From contig JBGPYM010000051.1 of NCBI GenBank assembly GCA_041493205.1, positions 1 through 14,868 of the forward strand: DNA of 14,868 bases, in the 5' to 3' direction. This DNA is from JBGPYM01 sp041493205. Its GTDB lineage: Bacteria; Bacteroidota; Ignavibacteria; UBA10030; UBA6906. The notes below the pieces were generated by a model. That model worked only from the letters and a program-made list of their open reading frames with translations. It did not search any database and was not told the DNA's origin. The stretch's first letter is position 1, and every line of letters starts with the position of its first letter. The position numbers were made by a program, and so were the translations under genes. Below, piece after piece: positions 6,963 to 14,178 of this stretch.

Positions 6963-8354
6963 ATGAAGCACACGATCGGCATGCTGCGCGTTCTCATTCT
7001 CTGCACACCGCTCCTCTGCGCCGCCGGGGAACCTCCCGATACCTCTGCCGCCCATCAGGCGCTCGTCCGGAACCTGCGCGCCGCCGGACTCCGTGATCAG
7101 GGTGCGTGGCCGCTCCTCAAAGCGCTCACGGCAAAAGCCCCGCATCGCCTGAGCGGCTCGCAGGGGTCGGCAATCGCCGTGCAGAGTATGACCGAAGCGA
7201 TGCGGGAACGGGGGCTGCAAAATGTCCACACCGAGCACGTGATGGTTCCGCACTGGGAGCGCGGAAATACGGAACGGGCGGTCCTGCTTTTTCCGGACGG
7301 AAAGTCCAGCCGCCTTTCTGTCTGCGCGCTGGGAGGAAGTGTCGGTACACCCCCGCGGGGGATCACTGCCGAAGTCATGGAAGTCCGATCCTTCGATGAG
7401 CTGGCCCGCCGGGGCGAAGAGGCACGGGGAAAGATCGTTTTCTTCAACCGGCCCATGGATCCTTCTCTCTTTAATACGTTCGATGCCTACGGAGGCGCCG
7501 TCGAACAGCGAAGCAAAGGGGCCGCGGCGGCCGCAAAAGTCGGCGCCATCGGCGCAGTCGTAAGGTCGATGACCCTTGCCCTTGATGACGTCCCCCATAC
7601 CGGTGCGATGGGATACGTTGAAGGAGTCAAAAAAATCCCGGCCGCTGCGATCAGCACGCACGGTGCGGAGATGCTGAGCGCGCTGCTCCAAAAAGGGGAG
7701 CATGTCCGCCTCTCGCTCACGCTCTCGTGCAGGGTGCTGCCTGATGCGCCGTCTTCAAACGTGCTGGGTGAAATCACCGGGACGGAAAAGCCCGGTGAAG
7801 TGATTGTCGTCGGTGGTCATCTGGACGACTGGGACAAGGGGATGGGTGCGCACGATGACGGATCCGGCTGCGCGCAGGCGATCGAGGCGTTGAGCCTCCT
7901 CAAGCGCCTCGGTATTGCGCCGAAGCGGACCATCCGTGCCGTCCTGTTTATGAACGAGGAAAATGGTCTGAGGGGTGGAAAGGCGTACGCGGCGGACCCT
8001 GCCCGGAACGGAGAACGGCACATCGCACTCATCGAGTCCGACCGGGGGGGATTTGCCCCCAGGGGGTTTACCATCGATGCCGACTCGACAATACTCCCGC
8101 GCACGCTTCGATGGCAGGCTCTCTTTGATTCACTCGATGCGGGACGCATCATGAAGGGCTACAGTGGGGTGGACATTTCACCGATGGTTGCGAAGGGGGT
8201 TCCGGGGTTCGGCCTGGACGTCGAGAACCAGAGATATTTCGACTATCACCATTCGGATAACGACACGATTGATAAAGTCAACCCGCGCGAGCTGGAGCTC
8301 GGCGCCATCGTGGAGGCGCTCCTTTCGTACCTGATCGCGGAAGAAGGTCTGTAA
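6963..8354 (+). CDS. Secreted M28-family zinc aminopeptidase/carboxypeptidase Q-like
   Basis: A 463-residue exported metallopeptidase. Residues 1 to about 21 form a signal peptide (basic start, hydrophobic core, CAAG-type end). Residues from about 130 to 255 look like a PA-type insert (GKIVFFNRP, then GAIGAVVRS and AAISTHGAEML). The two-zinc site can be read directly: H286 (GGHLDDW, with D288 likely catalytic), D298/D299 (GAHDDGSG), E332/E333 (NEENGLRGG), D360 (ESDRGG) and H429/H430 (DYHHSDND). All expected ligands are present, so it should be active. The HLDDWDKG motif and the PA-like insert resemble carboxypeptidase Q / plasma glutamate carboxypeptidase relatives, which release amino acids from small peptides. 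AAAGAG lies 8 bases before ATG 6963. It probably shares a transcript with the dehydrogenase. Exact substrate cannot be told. Confidence 0.9.
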   Translation: MKHTIGMLRVLILCTPLLCAAGEPPDTSAAHQALVRNLRAAGLRDQGAWPLLKALTAKAPHRLSGSQGSAIAVQSMTEAMRERGLQNVHTEHVMVPHWERGNTERAVLLFPDGKSSRLSVCALGGSVGTPPRGITAEVMEVRSFDELARRGEEARGKIVFFNRPMDPSLFNTFDAYGGAVEQRSKGAAAAAKVGAIGAVVRSMTLALDDVPHTGAMGYVEGVKKIPAAAISTHGAEMLSALLQKGEHVRLSLTLSCRVLPDAPSSNVLGEITGTEKPGEVIVVGGHLDDWDKGMGAHDDGSGCAQAIEALSLLKRLGIAPKRTIRAVLFMNEENGLRGGKAYAADPARNGERHIALIESDRGGFAPRGFTIDADSTILPRTLRWQALFDSLDAGRIMKGYSGVDISPMVAKGVPGFGLDVENQRYFDYHHSDNDTIDKVNPRELELGAIVEALLSYLIAEEGL

Positions 8355-8710
8355 ACCCGGGGCGCCCAAATCCCGCTGGTTTCGCCGTTTTCACGCTGTC
8401 GTGGGAGCGCATCGGTAACGGAAACTCCTTGCTAACTTGCGATTCTCGTTCCAAGGTGATATTTTTCCGTGTTAGTAGACCCTTATCGGGGGGGAGGGGT
8501 GTATCGGTATGACTTCACATCCGGGTGTTGATTATGAGTAGTTACCTCCTGCGCTTCAGTAAGGTGCATGCCCGCCTTCAGTACATGATGATCGTTCTGA
8601 GGATGGGGGTGTCCCTCCGTTTCAGACGCATTATCATGTCGATGCTTGCCTGAATCTTCCCGGCCAGGTGGCCGGAATTCCTCCCTTCCTGTACGGGTTA
8701 CGATAATCAA
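8355..8710. other. 356-base leader region without a convincing gene
   Basis: Between the peptidase and the sensor kinase. It holds a candidate promoter (8437-8465), a G-run (about 8489-8500), a 39-codon ORF at 8534-8653 that I do not trust, and a small hairpin CCGGCC-AGGT-GGCCGG (8660-8675) without a T-run. The GTG start of the kinase at 8711 has no visible Shine-Dalgarno sequence. No RNA gene or known riboswitch was recognised. Confidence 0.5.
8437..8465 (+). promoter_or_regulatory. Candidate promoter of the hybrid kinase gene
   Basis: TTGCGA (8437-8442) and TATTTT (8460-8465) are 17 bases apart, 4 of 6 matches each. It overlaps TAACTTGC (8433-8440), which resembles the Bacteroidota-type TAnnTTTG element. 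Either reading would leave a leader of about 240-265 bases. Confidence 0.3.
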
Positions 8711-11700
8711 GTGAAACCGAAGGATCGCGCCCCGGGGTTTCTGCCGGCGGTTGTGGCTGTCTTCTTCTTTCTTGCCGCCGGGATTGTCGTGGCCGGCTAC
8801 GTCTATTTCGATCAGAACAGACGGACGAGCGAGAAACACGCCGAAGATCAGCTCAACGCAGTGGCGGACTTGAAGGCGCGACAGGTCAGTTCGTGGCGCG
8901 ATGAACGCCTGAGTGATGCGCGGTTCATTTTTGCAAACCGTGAGATCGCCCTGGAGCTTTCCCGGCTCGCCGGGAGGCCCGCGGCAGGCAGCTCCGCAGT
9001 GCCGGAATGGATGCTCTCCATGTTCAACAACCGGCACTATGAAGCGATTGTCGCCGTAGATACGCTTTCCCGCGCTCTGGTAGGGATACCCTCCCCGGGT
9101 ATGGTTGAGGATTCCTCTCTTGCGGGAGCCCTCCGGGAGGCCGCGGCCGCCCGGCAGGTCGTGTTCACCGATTTCCACGCGGCCAGGGACGGTCACGCCC
9201 ACCTGGATCTCCTTGTCCCGGTGTTTGTCCGCAGGGGGGAAGCAGCTCTGCAGACGGGCACCATCATTCTCCGGATCGACCCCTCCTCGTTTCTTTACCC
9301 CACGCTCCGTCAGTGGCCCCTCCCGGCCCAGACCTCCGAGTGCGTGCTCTTCCGGGCCGACGGGGATTCCGTGGTATTGCTCAGCCCGCTGCGGCACAAT
9401 GATGCCCCGCCGCTCCGGCTCAGATTTCCCTCATCAGATTCGTCGCTCACAGTCGCCGCCGGGAGCCGGGGGTTCGAGGGAGTGATGAGCGGGAAAGACT
9501 ACCGTGGTCACCGCGTGCTCTCCGCCATCCGCCGCCTCAGGGGATCCCCCTGGAACCTTGAAGCGAAAATGGACGTCGAAGAGATTGCGGCGCCCGTCGT
9601 CGAGCGCGGCTGGCTCGTTGCGGGGCTTGTCATCGGACTGATCCTGGCGGCGGGCACCTCTTTATTCACGATCTGGCGGAAGAGGGAACTCGATCATCTG
9701 CGGCGGACGCTCAACGCTGACGTCGAACGGGAAGCACTGGTCCGTCATTTCGATTATCTCAGCAAGCACGCAAACGACATTATCCTCCTCGCGGACCTCA
9801 ACGGTCGAATCATCGAGAGCAACGACAGGGCGGTGGCGGCATACGGCCGCCCGGCACAGGAACTTGCCGGAATGCTCCTCCGGGATCTCGGCGATCCGGC
9901 AGCGGCAGACAGGTTGGCGGCAACGATGCAGGAACTCGACGTAAAAGGCTCCCTCATTTTTGATTCGATGCACCGGAGAAACGACGGTTCGTTGTTTCCC
10001 GTCGAGATCAGCACGCGCGTCATTGAGGTGGAAGGAAAGAAATTCCAGCAGGCGATCATCCGCGATATCACCGAACGGAAGAAGGCCGAGGAGAGCATCC
10101 GGCGGCTCAATCGCGTCTACTCCGTGCTCAGCAATGTCAATGAGGCGATCGTCAGGATCCGCGACCGCCAGGTCCTGTTTCAGAAGGCGTGCAGTATCGC
10201 CGTGGCGGAAGGGGGGTTTGCCATGGCGTGGTTCGGGGAAGCCGACAGTGAGAGCGGCGTTGTCCGTGTGGTTGCGAGCGATGGCCGGATACAGGGATAC
10301 CTTGACGAGGTGAACATTTCAGTCCGTGATATTCCGGAAGGGCGCGGTCCGTCCGGCCTGGCGTTCAGGGAAGGCAAGCATGTGATCTGCAACGATACCG
10401 CGCATGATGAGCGGTTGAAACTGTGGCAGGCTGCGCTGGCACGGCGGGGATACCGGTCTTCAGCCACTTTCCCTATCCTGGTGAAAGGTGTCCCCCGGTT
10501 CGTGTTTACGCTGTATGCCGACGTTCCCGGATTCTTCGACGATGACGAGATCCGCCTCCTCGATGAGCTGGCGGTCGATCTCTCCTATGCCCTTGAATTC
10601 CTTGATGTGGAGAAGGAAAAAGGGGATGCGATCGCACAGCTCCGACAGGTTCAGAAGATGGAAAGCCTTGGCACGCTGGCGGGGGGCATCGCACACGATT
10701 TCAATAACATCCTTGGCATCATTCTCGGCCATATCACCTTCCTGGAGGCGGGACGGGAGAACCCTGCGCTGGTGACGAACAGCATCGAGGCGATCACGAA
10801 AGCGACACAGCGCGGCGCAGCGCTGGTGCGTCAGATCCTCACATTCGCGCGGAAGACGGACGTCGCCCTTGCACCGCTGAGCGTCAATGTCGCCGTGGAG
10901 GAAATCGCCAGGATGCTCCGCGAGACATTTCCGAAGAACATCGATATCGTGCTCGATCTGGCGCCGGATCTCCCCGCGGTGACCATGGACCACACCCAGC
11001 TCCACCAGGCGCTCCTGAACCTGTGCGTCAATGCGCGTGACGCGATCGTCCATCCGTCGATGCCCACCGCCCGGAAAGGAAAAATCACGATTGTCACCTG
11101 CCCGGCCGACGGTCCCGCACTCCGTCTGAAGTACCCTGATGCCGCCGCCGGCGAATACATCGGCATCAAGGTGTCGGACACCGGTTCGGGAATGGACGAG
11201 CGGACGAGAATGCGGGTGTTCGAACCGTTCTTCACGACGAAGGAGAAAGGGAAAGGGACCGGCCTGGGTCTCGCCGTTGTCTACGGCGTCGTGCAGGGAC
11301 ACCGGGGGTTTGTTGACGTCGAGACAAAAATCGGCCTGGGGACCACGTTCACCCTCTGGTTTCCCTGCACGCAGACGCTTCAGGGGCTTTCCATCCCTCC
11401 CGTTGCTCCGCGGGAGGCCGTTGGAGGAGGGAAGGAAACGCTTCTGTTCGTGGAGGACGAGGAGAGCCTCCTTTCCATGATGCGGCTTGTGCTGGAAGAC
11501 CGCGGCTACACCGTGATCACTGCGCGCGACGGAATGGAGGCCGTCCGCGTGTACACTGAACGCCGGCATGCGATCGATCTGGTGATCTCGGACCTTGGAC
11601 TCCCGAAGCTTGACGGGGTGGCAGTGACGACAACACTCCGCGAACTTAACCCCGGCTGCCGCGTGGTCCTTGCCACAGGATACCTCGACCCTGAAATCCG

Positions 11701-11800
11701 TGCGCGCCTGGCAGCCGCGGGCGTGACCGATTACCTTGCCAAACCGTACGTCCCTATCGAGATGCTCCGCAAAATCCGCGAAGTCCTCGACCGGGCATAA
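8711..11800 (+). CDS. Hybrid sensor histidine kinase / response regulator (PAS-GAF-HisKA-HATPase-REC)
   Basis: A 1029-residue membrane sensor. TM1 at about 10-33 and TM2 at 301-321 enclose a ~265-residue periplasmic domain of uncertain fold (possibly Cache-like). Next come a PAS domain at about 346-450 (ANDIILLADLNGRIIESN, ending with DITERKKAEE) and a GAF-like domain at about 470-630. The HisKA helix has the phosphoacceptor H662 in GGIAHDFNNILG. The ATPase domain shows the N box LNLCVNARDAI, G1 DTGSGMD, an F box EPFFTTKEKGKGTG and G2 GTGLGLAV. The C-terminal receiver has FVEDEE, phosphoacceptor D961 (VISDLGLP), ATGY and the Lys-Pro AKPY. All catalytic residues are present, so it should autophosphorylate and pass phosphate to its own receiver and on to a partner. 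The GTG start is chosen because it gives a short basic end before TM1 and an in-frame TGA lies at 8651; no Shine-Dalgarno is seen. Signal sensed is unknown. Confidence 0.93.
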   Translation: MKPKDRAPGFLPAVVAVFFFLAAGIVVAGYVYFDQNRRTSEKHAEDQLNAVADLKARQVSSWRDERLSDARFIFANREIALELSRLAGRPAAGSSAVPEWMLSMFNNRHYEAIVAVDTLSRALVGIPSPGMVEDSSLAGALREAAAARQVVFTDFHAARDGHAHLDLLVPVFVRRGEAALQTGTIILRIDPSSFLYPTLRQWPLPAQTSECVLFRADGDSVVLLSPLRHNDAPPLRLRFPSSDSSLTVAAGSRGFEGVMSGKDYRGHRVLSAIRRLRGSPWNLEAKMDVEEIAAPVVERGWLVAGLVIGLILAAGTSLFTIWRKRELDHLRRTLNADVEREALVRHFDYLSKHANDIILLADLNGRIIESNDRAVAAYGRPAQELAGMLLRDLGDPAAADRLAATMQELDVKGSLIFDSMHRRNDGSLFPVEISTRVIEVEGKKFQQAIIRDITERKKAEESIRRLNRVYSVLSNVNEAIVRIRDRQVLFQKACSIAVAEGGFAMAWFGEADSESGVVRVVASDGRIQGYLDEVNISVRDIPEGRGPSGLAFREGKHVICNDTAHDERLKLWQAALARRGYRSSATFPILVKGVPRFVFTLYADVPGFFDDDEIRLLDELAVDLSYALEFLDVEKEKGDAIAQLRQVQKMESLGTLAGGIAHDFNNILGIILGHITFLEAGRENPALVTNSIEAITKATQRGAALVRQILTFARKTDVALAPLSVNVAVEEIARMLRETFPKNIDIVLDLAPDLPAVTMDHTQLHQALLNLCVNARDAIVHPSMPTARKGKITIVTCPADGPALRLKYPDAAAGEYIGIKVSDTGSGMDERTRMRVFEPFFTTKEKGKGTGLGLAVVYGVVQGHRGFVDVETKIGLGTTFTLWFPCTQTLQGLSIPPVAPREAVGGGKETLLFVEDEESLLSMMRLVLEDRGYTVITARDGMEAVRVYTERRHAIDLVISDLGLPKLDGVAVTTTLRELNPGCRVVLATGYLDPEIRARLAAAGVTDYLAKPYVPIEMLRKIREVLDRA

Positions 11801-11818
11801 CACAACCTTCTTTAGTGG

Positions 11819-11849
11819 GACGGGCGTCTCGCCCGTCGTCGTAATTTTT
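11819..11849 (+). terminator. Palindromic repeat copy 3, probable intrinsic terminator of the kinase gene
   Basis: GACGGGCG (11819-11826), loop TCT, CGCCCGTC (11830-11837): a perfect 8-bp GC-rich stem, followed by TTTTT at 11845-11849. The GGCGTCT core matches the palindromic repeats at 5731 and 5768, while the outer arm bases differ and remain paired. Confidence 0.6.
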
Positions 11850-11893
11850 GTCTCCCCCCTGTATCATGGTAGGGGCCACGCGCCCCGCAATCG

Positions 11894-11903
11894 CAATTAA
11901 TTG
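11894..11903. promoter_or_regulatory. AT-rich palindrome just upstream of the PUR-like gene
   Basis: CAATTAATTG is a perfect 10-base palindrome lying 2 bases before the GGAGG ribosome binding site (11906-11910). In a GC-rich surrounding it stands out, and could be an operator or just an AT-rich promoter-proximal patch. Confidence 0.3.
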
Positions 11904-11915
11904 ATGGAGGGAGCC

Positions 11916-12143
11916 ATGAGCGGAACCGTGAGTGCCATCTATTCAACCATGGTGCGGGCCGGGAGGACGACGTATTTTGTCGACGTCCGGGAGGCAAAAA
12001 ACGGGAGTAAATTCCTCGCCATTGCGGAATCCCGGCTCGACACCGACGAAAAACGACAGCGCACCACCATCCGCGTCTTCGGCGATTCGGTGGAACAATT
12101 CCGCCAGGCAATTGAGGAGGCAGCCGCGTCCATGGCCTCATAA
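11916..12143 (+). CDS. Small PUR-like nucleic-acid-binding protein (DUF3276-type)
   Basis: A 75-residue protein resembling the PUR-alpha-like proteins common in Bacteroidota. The conserved core runs IYSTMVRAGRTTYFVDVRE, then a KNGSKFLAIAESR strand pair and a C-terminal helix SVEQFRQAIEEAAA. This matches one PUR repeat: antiparallel strands and a helix that bind single-stranded DNA or RNA. The start is ATG 11916, because GGAGG at 11906-11910 is 5 bases upstream; TTG 11901 and ATG 11904 are in frame but would place the ribosome binding site inside the gene. It follows a repeat/terminator element and precedes thioredoxin by 120 bases. The stop codon lies in the loop of a small GC-rich hairpin. 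Function in the cell is unknown; the family assignment is from remembered sequence patterns. Confidence 0.8.
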   Translation: MSGTVSAIYSTMVRAGRTTYFVDVREAKNGSKFLAIAESRLDTDEKRQRTTIRVFGDSVEQFRQAIEEAAASMAS

Positions 12144-12149
12144 GAGGCC
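12134..12149 (+). other. Hairpin with the stop codon in its loop
   Basis: GGCCTC (12134-12139), loop ATAA, GAGGCC (12144-12149): a perfect 6-bp stem. The loop contains the TAA stop (12141-12143) of the PUR-like gene. There is no T-run, so it is not a standard terminator. Confidence 0.4.
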
Positions 12150-12161
12150 CCTGGACGCAGC

Positions 12162-12185
12162 GAAAAGGAACTTCTGACCCTTTTC
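12162..12185 (+). other. Hairpin between PUR-like and thioredoxin genes (weak terminator?)
   Basis: GAAAAGG (12162-12168) and CCTTTTC (12179-12185) pair across a 10-base loop. The T residues are within the stem, so termination would be weak at best. It directly precedes the larger inverted repeat at 12189. Confidence 0.3.
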
Positions 12186-12188
12186 CCC

Positions 12189-12263
12189 GGTTTCCTGCAT
12201 CATAAGAGGAGAGAGACGACCCGGACGGTCCGGGCGGAGAAAATCCACAGAAGGCAGGAAACC
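12189..12263 (+). promoter_or_regulatory. Long inverted repeat covering the thioredoxin ribosome binding site (candidate RNA regulator)
   Basis: GGTTTCCTGC (12189-12198) is the exact reverse complement of GCAGGAAACC (12254-12263), whose last base touches the ATG of thioredoxin. The 3' arm contains the only good Shine-Dalgarno sequence (AGGA, 12256-12259), so pairing would hide it. The 55 bases between contain a second palindrome, CCCGGACGGTCCGGG (12220-12234), flanked by purine-rich stretches of 21 and 19 bases. The predicted shape is an outer stem, a large purine-rich internal loop and an inner hairpin. Pairing is seen in the sequence; translational control is inferred. Confidence 0.55.
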
Positions 12264-12617
12264 ATGGAGCATCTTACGAAAGACACCTTCATCGAGAAGG
12301 TTTTCGATTTCGAAAAGAACAAGGAGTGGAAGTTCAGCGGGGAGATTCCCTGCATCATAGATTTCTATGCCGATTGGTGCGGCCCGTGCAAGATGGTCGC
12401 CCCCGTGCTGGAAGAGCTCTCGAAGGAGTATCAGGGAAAGATCAACGTGTACAAGGTTGACACCGAGAAAGAACAGGAGCTCGCCTCGGTGTTCGGTATC
12501 CGGAGTATCCCTTCGATCCTCTTCGTGCCGAAAGAGGGGAAACCGCAGATGGCGATGGGCGCGATGCCCAGGGAAGCCTTCCTGAATGCAATCGGAGAGG
12601 TCCTGCTGGTGAACTGA
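12264..12617 (+). CDS. trxA: Thioredoxin
   Basis: A 117-residue cytoplasmic thiol-disulphide reductase. The active site W38-C39-G-P-C42 lies in IDFYADWCGPCKMVAPVLEEL, and the cis-proline loop IRSIPSILF and the glycine of the last strand (AMGAMP) are present. The first ~20 residues (MEHLTKDTFIEKVFDFEKNK) are longer than in E. coli thioredoxin and match a form common in Bacteroidota. There is no signal peptide. The gene has its own 3' terminator (12668-12707), and its start is embedded in an inverted repeat that may control translation. It would supply reducing power to reductases and repair enzymes; the neighbours do not indicate a special partner. Confidence 0.95.
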   Translation: MEHLTKDTFIEKVFDFEKNKEWKFSGEIPCIIDFYADWCGPCKMVAPVLEELSKEYQGKINVYKVDTEKEQELASVFGIRSIPSILFVPKEGKPQMAMGAMPREAFLNAIGEVLLVN

Positions 12618-12667
12618 CAGCGCGGGAACCCGCATCCCCAAACAGTTTCGCGCAAAAAGTGAACAAC

Positions 12668-12709
12668 AGGCCGGCGGAGTCATCGACTCTGCCGGCCTCG
12701 TTGCTTTTC
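12668..12709 (+). terminator. Intrinsic terminator of thioredoxin gene
   Basis: AGGCCGGCGGAGT (12668-12680), loop CATCG, ACTCTGCCGGCCT (12686-12698): a 13-bp stem with one G-U pair, followed by CGTTGCTTTT. It is the clearest terminator hairpin in the window. Confidence 0.75.
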
Positions 12710-12728
12710 AGGCCCATTGTGGTATATT
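12701..12728 (+). promoter_or_regulatory. Candidate promoter of rmuC
   Basis: TTGCTT (12701-12706) and TATATT (12723-12728) are 16 bases apart, about 48 bases before ATG 12777. The -35 element overlaps the T-rich tail of the preceding terminator. Confidence 0.45.
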
Positions 12729-12776
12729 CTCCCTGAAGAAACCCTCTCGACCATCGCATTCCCTGATCCTCCGGCC

Positions 12777-14117
12777 ATGTCCGATCCCGTTGCATTCGTG
12801 ACGATTTTTCTGCTTGCCGTTGTCGTCGTCCTTCTCCTCCTCCTGTTTCTCCGCCGATCGCCTTCCGGCCCCACCGGTGACCTGAGCGTCGCGCTGGAGG
12901 TCCTGAAAACCCAACTCGAGAAAATCGACCGCGCCCTCCGGGAGGAATCCGCCCGGTCGCGCGATACCGCCGACGCGTCCGCCAAACAGAACAGGGAAGA
13001 ACTCCAGTCGTCGCTTCGCACCAGCGCCGACTCCCTCCAGGCCCGCGTGGCGGATATTGCCCAGCTCCAGAGAAGCCAGCTCGATTCGTTCGCCCAGCAA
13101 CTCAATGGCCTGACGCAGGCAACCGAACAGAAACTTGATCGCGCCCGCGAAAGCGTCGAACAACGGCTGACATCACTGCAGGACGACAACAGCCGCCAGC
13201 TCGAGAAAATGCGCGCGACCGTGGATGAAAAACTCCACGAGACGCTCGAAAAGCGGCTGGGAGAATCGTTCCGCCTCGTCAGTGAACGCCTCGAGCAGGT
13301 CCAGCTCGGACTCGGTGAAATGAGAACACTTGCTACCGGCGTGGGAGATCTGAAGAGGGTCCTGACCAACGTCAAAACGCGCGGGACATGGGGGGAAATT
13401 CAGCTCGGTACGCTCCTGGAACAAATACTGACGCCGGAGCAGTATGCAACCAACGTGACTACGAAGGAGGGGAGCAACGACCGCGTGGAATTCGCCATCC
13501 GGCTCCCCGGTCGGGATGATGAATCCCGCCACCCGGTCTGGCTGCCGATGGACGCCAAGTTCCCCCAGGAGGATTATCAACGCCTGGTGGAAGCGCAGGA
13601 GCAGGCAAATCCCGTCCTGGTGGAAGAGTACGCCAAACAGCTCGAAACAAGAATCCGGAACGAGGCCAAGGCAATTCACGAGAAATACATCGACCCGCCC
13701 CGCACCACGGACTTCGGCATCATGTTTCTGCCGACGGAGGGACTCTACGCGGAGGTGCTGCGGCGGCCAGGCCTCGCCGACGGATTGCAGCGCGACCTGA
13801 AGATCCTCGTCACCGGGCCGACCACGCTCGCCGCCCTGCTCAACAGCCTGCAGATGGGATTCCGCACGCTCGCCATCGAGAAGCGCTCGGGAGAGGTCTG
13901 GTCGCTGCTCAGCGCCGTCAAAGCCGAGTTCGGCAAATTCGGTGACATGCTCGAGAAGACCCAGAAGAAACTTCAGGAAGCGAGCAACACGATCGAAGAC
14001 GCGGGCAAACGCACACGCCAGATCGAACGAAAACTCAGGCAGGTGCAGGAGCTGCCGGCGCCGGATGCAGTGAAGCTGCTCGGCCAGGACGGCGGGGATG
14101 ACGAGGAGGAGAAGTGA
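12777..14117 (+). CDS. rmuC: RmuC-family DNA recombination protein
   Basis: A 446-residue membrane-anchored protein. ATG 12777 is taken as start because it puts a membrane helix at residues 7-25; the frame stays open upstream to a TTG at 12717, but those codons overlap the candidate -10 element. After the helix comes a long coiled coil (about 38-190, rich in Gln, Glu, Leu, Ser). The RmuC domain then runs from about 190 to 425, recognisable by GTWGEIQLGTLLEQIL, RVEFAIRLPG, LPMDAKFPQEDYQRL and IMFLPTEGLYAEVLRRPG. RmuC proteins limit rearrangements at inverted repeats and carry a core related to restriction endonuclease folds; their exact activity is not settled. No Shine-Dalgarno sequence is visible. 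The LpoB-like gene follows 61 bases downstream. Confidence 0.93.
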   Translation: MSDPVAFVTIFLLAVVVVLLLLLFLRRSPSGPTGDLSVALEVLKTQLEKIDRALREESARSRDTADASAKQNREELQSSLRTSADSLQARVADIAQLQRSQLDSFAQQLNGLTQATEQKLDRARESVEQRLTSLQDDNSRQLEKMRATVDEKLHETLEKRLGESFRLVSERLEQVQLGLGEMRTLATGVGDLKRVLTNVKTRGTWGEIQLGTLLEQILTPEQYATNVTTKEGSNDRVEFAIRLPGRDDESRHPVWLPMDAKFPQEDYQRLVEAQEQANPVLVEEYAKQLETRIRNEAKAIHEKYIDPPRTTDFGIMFLPTEGLYAEVLRRPGLADGLQRDLKILVTGPTTLAALLNSLQMGFRTLAIEKRSGEVWSLLSAVKAEFGKFGDMLEKTQKKLQEASNTIEDAGKRTRQIERKLRQVQELPAPDAVKLLGQDGGDDEEEK

Positions 14118-14121
14118 GGGC

Positions 14122-14152
14122 TTGAAGATCGGAACACAATTCGTTACCTTGC
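14122..14152 (+). promoter_or_regulatory. Candidate promoter of the LpoB-like gene
   Basis: TTGAAG (14122-14127), 17 bases, then TACCTTGC (14145-14152). The latter resembles the TAnnTTTG element of Bacteroidota and differs by one base from TAACTTGC at 8433. By-eye match only. Confidence 0.3.
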
Positions 14153-14178
14153 CACACATCATTTGTCAGGGAGGCAAT

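Noticed and set aside
8534..8653. 39-codon ORF (MSSYLLRFSKVHARLQYMMI...) before the kinase
   Set aside because: No good ribosome binding site, odd composition and no family resemblance. Kept only as part of the leader observation.
10460..11803. 447-codon minus-strand frame opposite the kinase
   Set aside because: Same cause: the plus strand encodes unmistakable kinase and receiver motifs; the antisense product has no recognisable feature.
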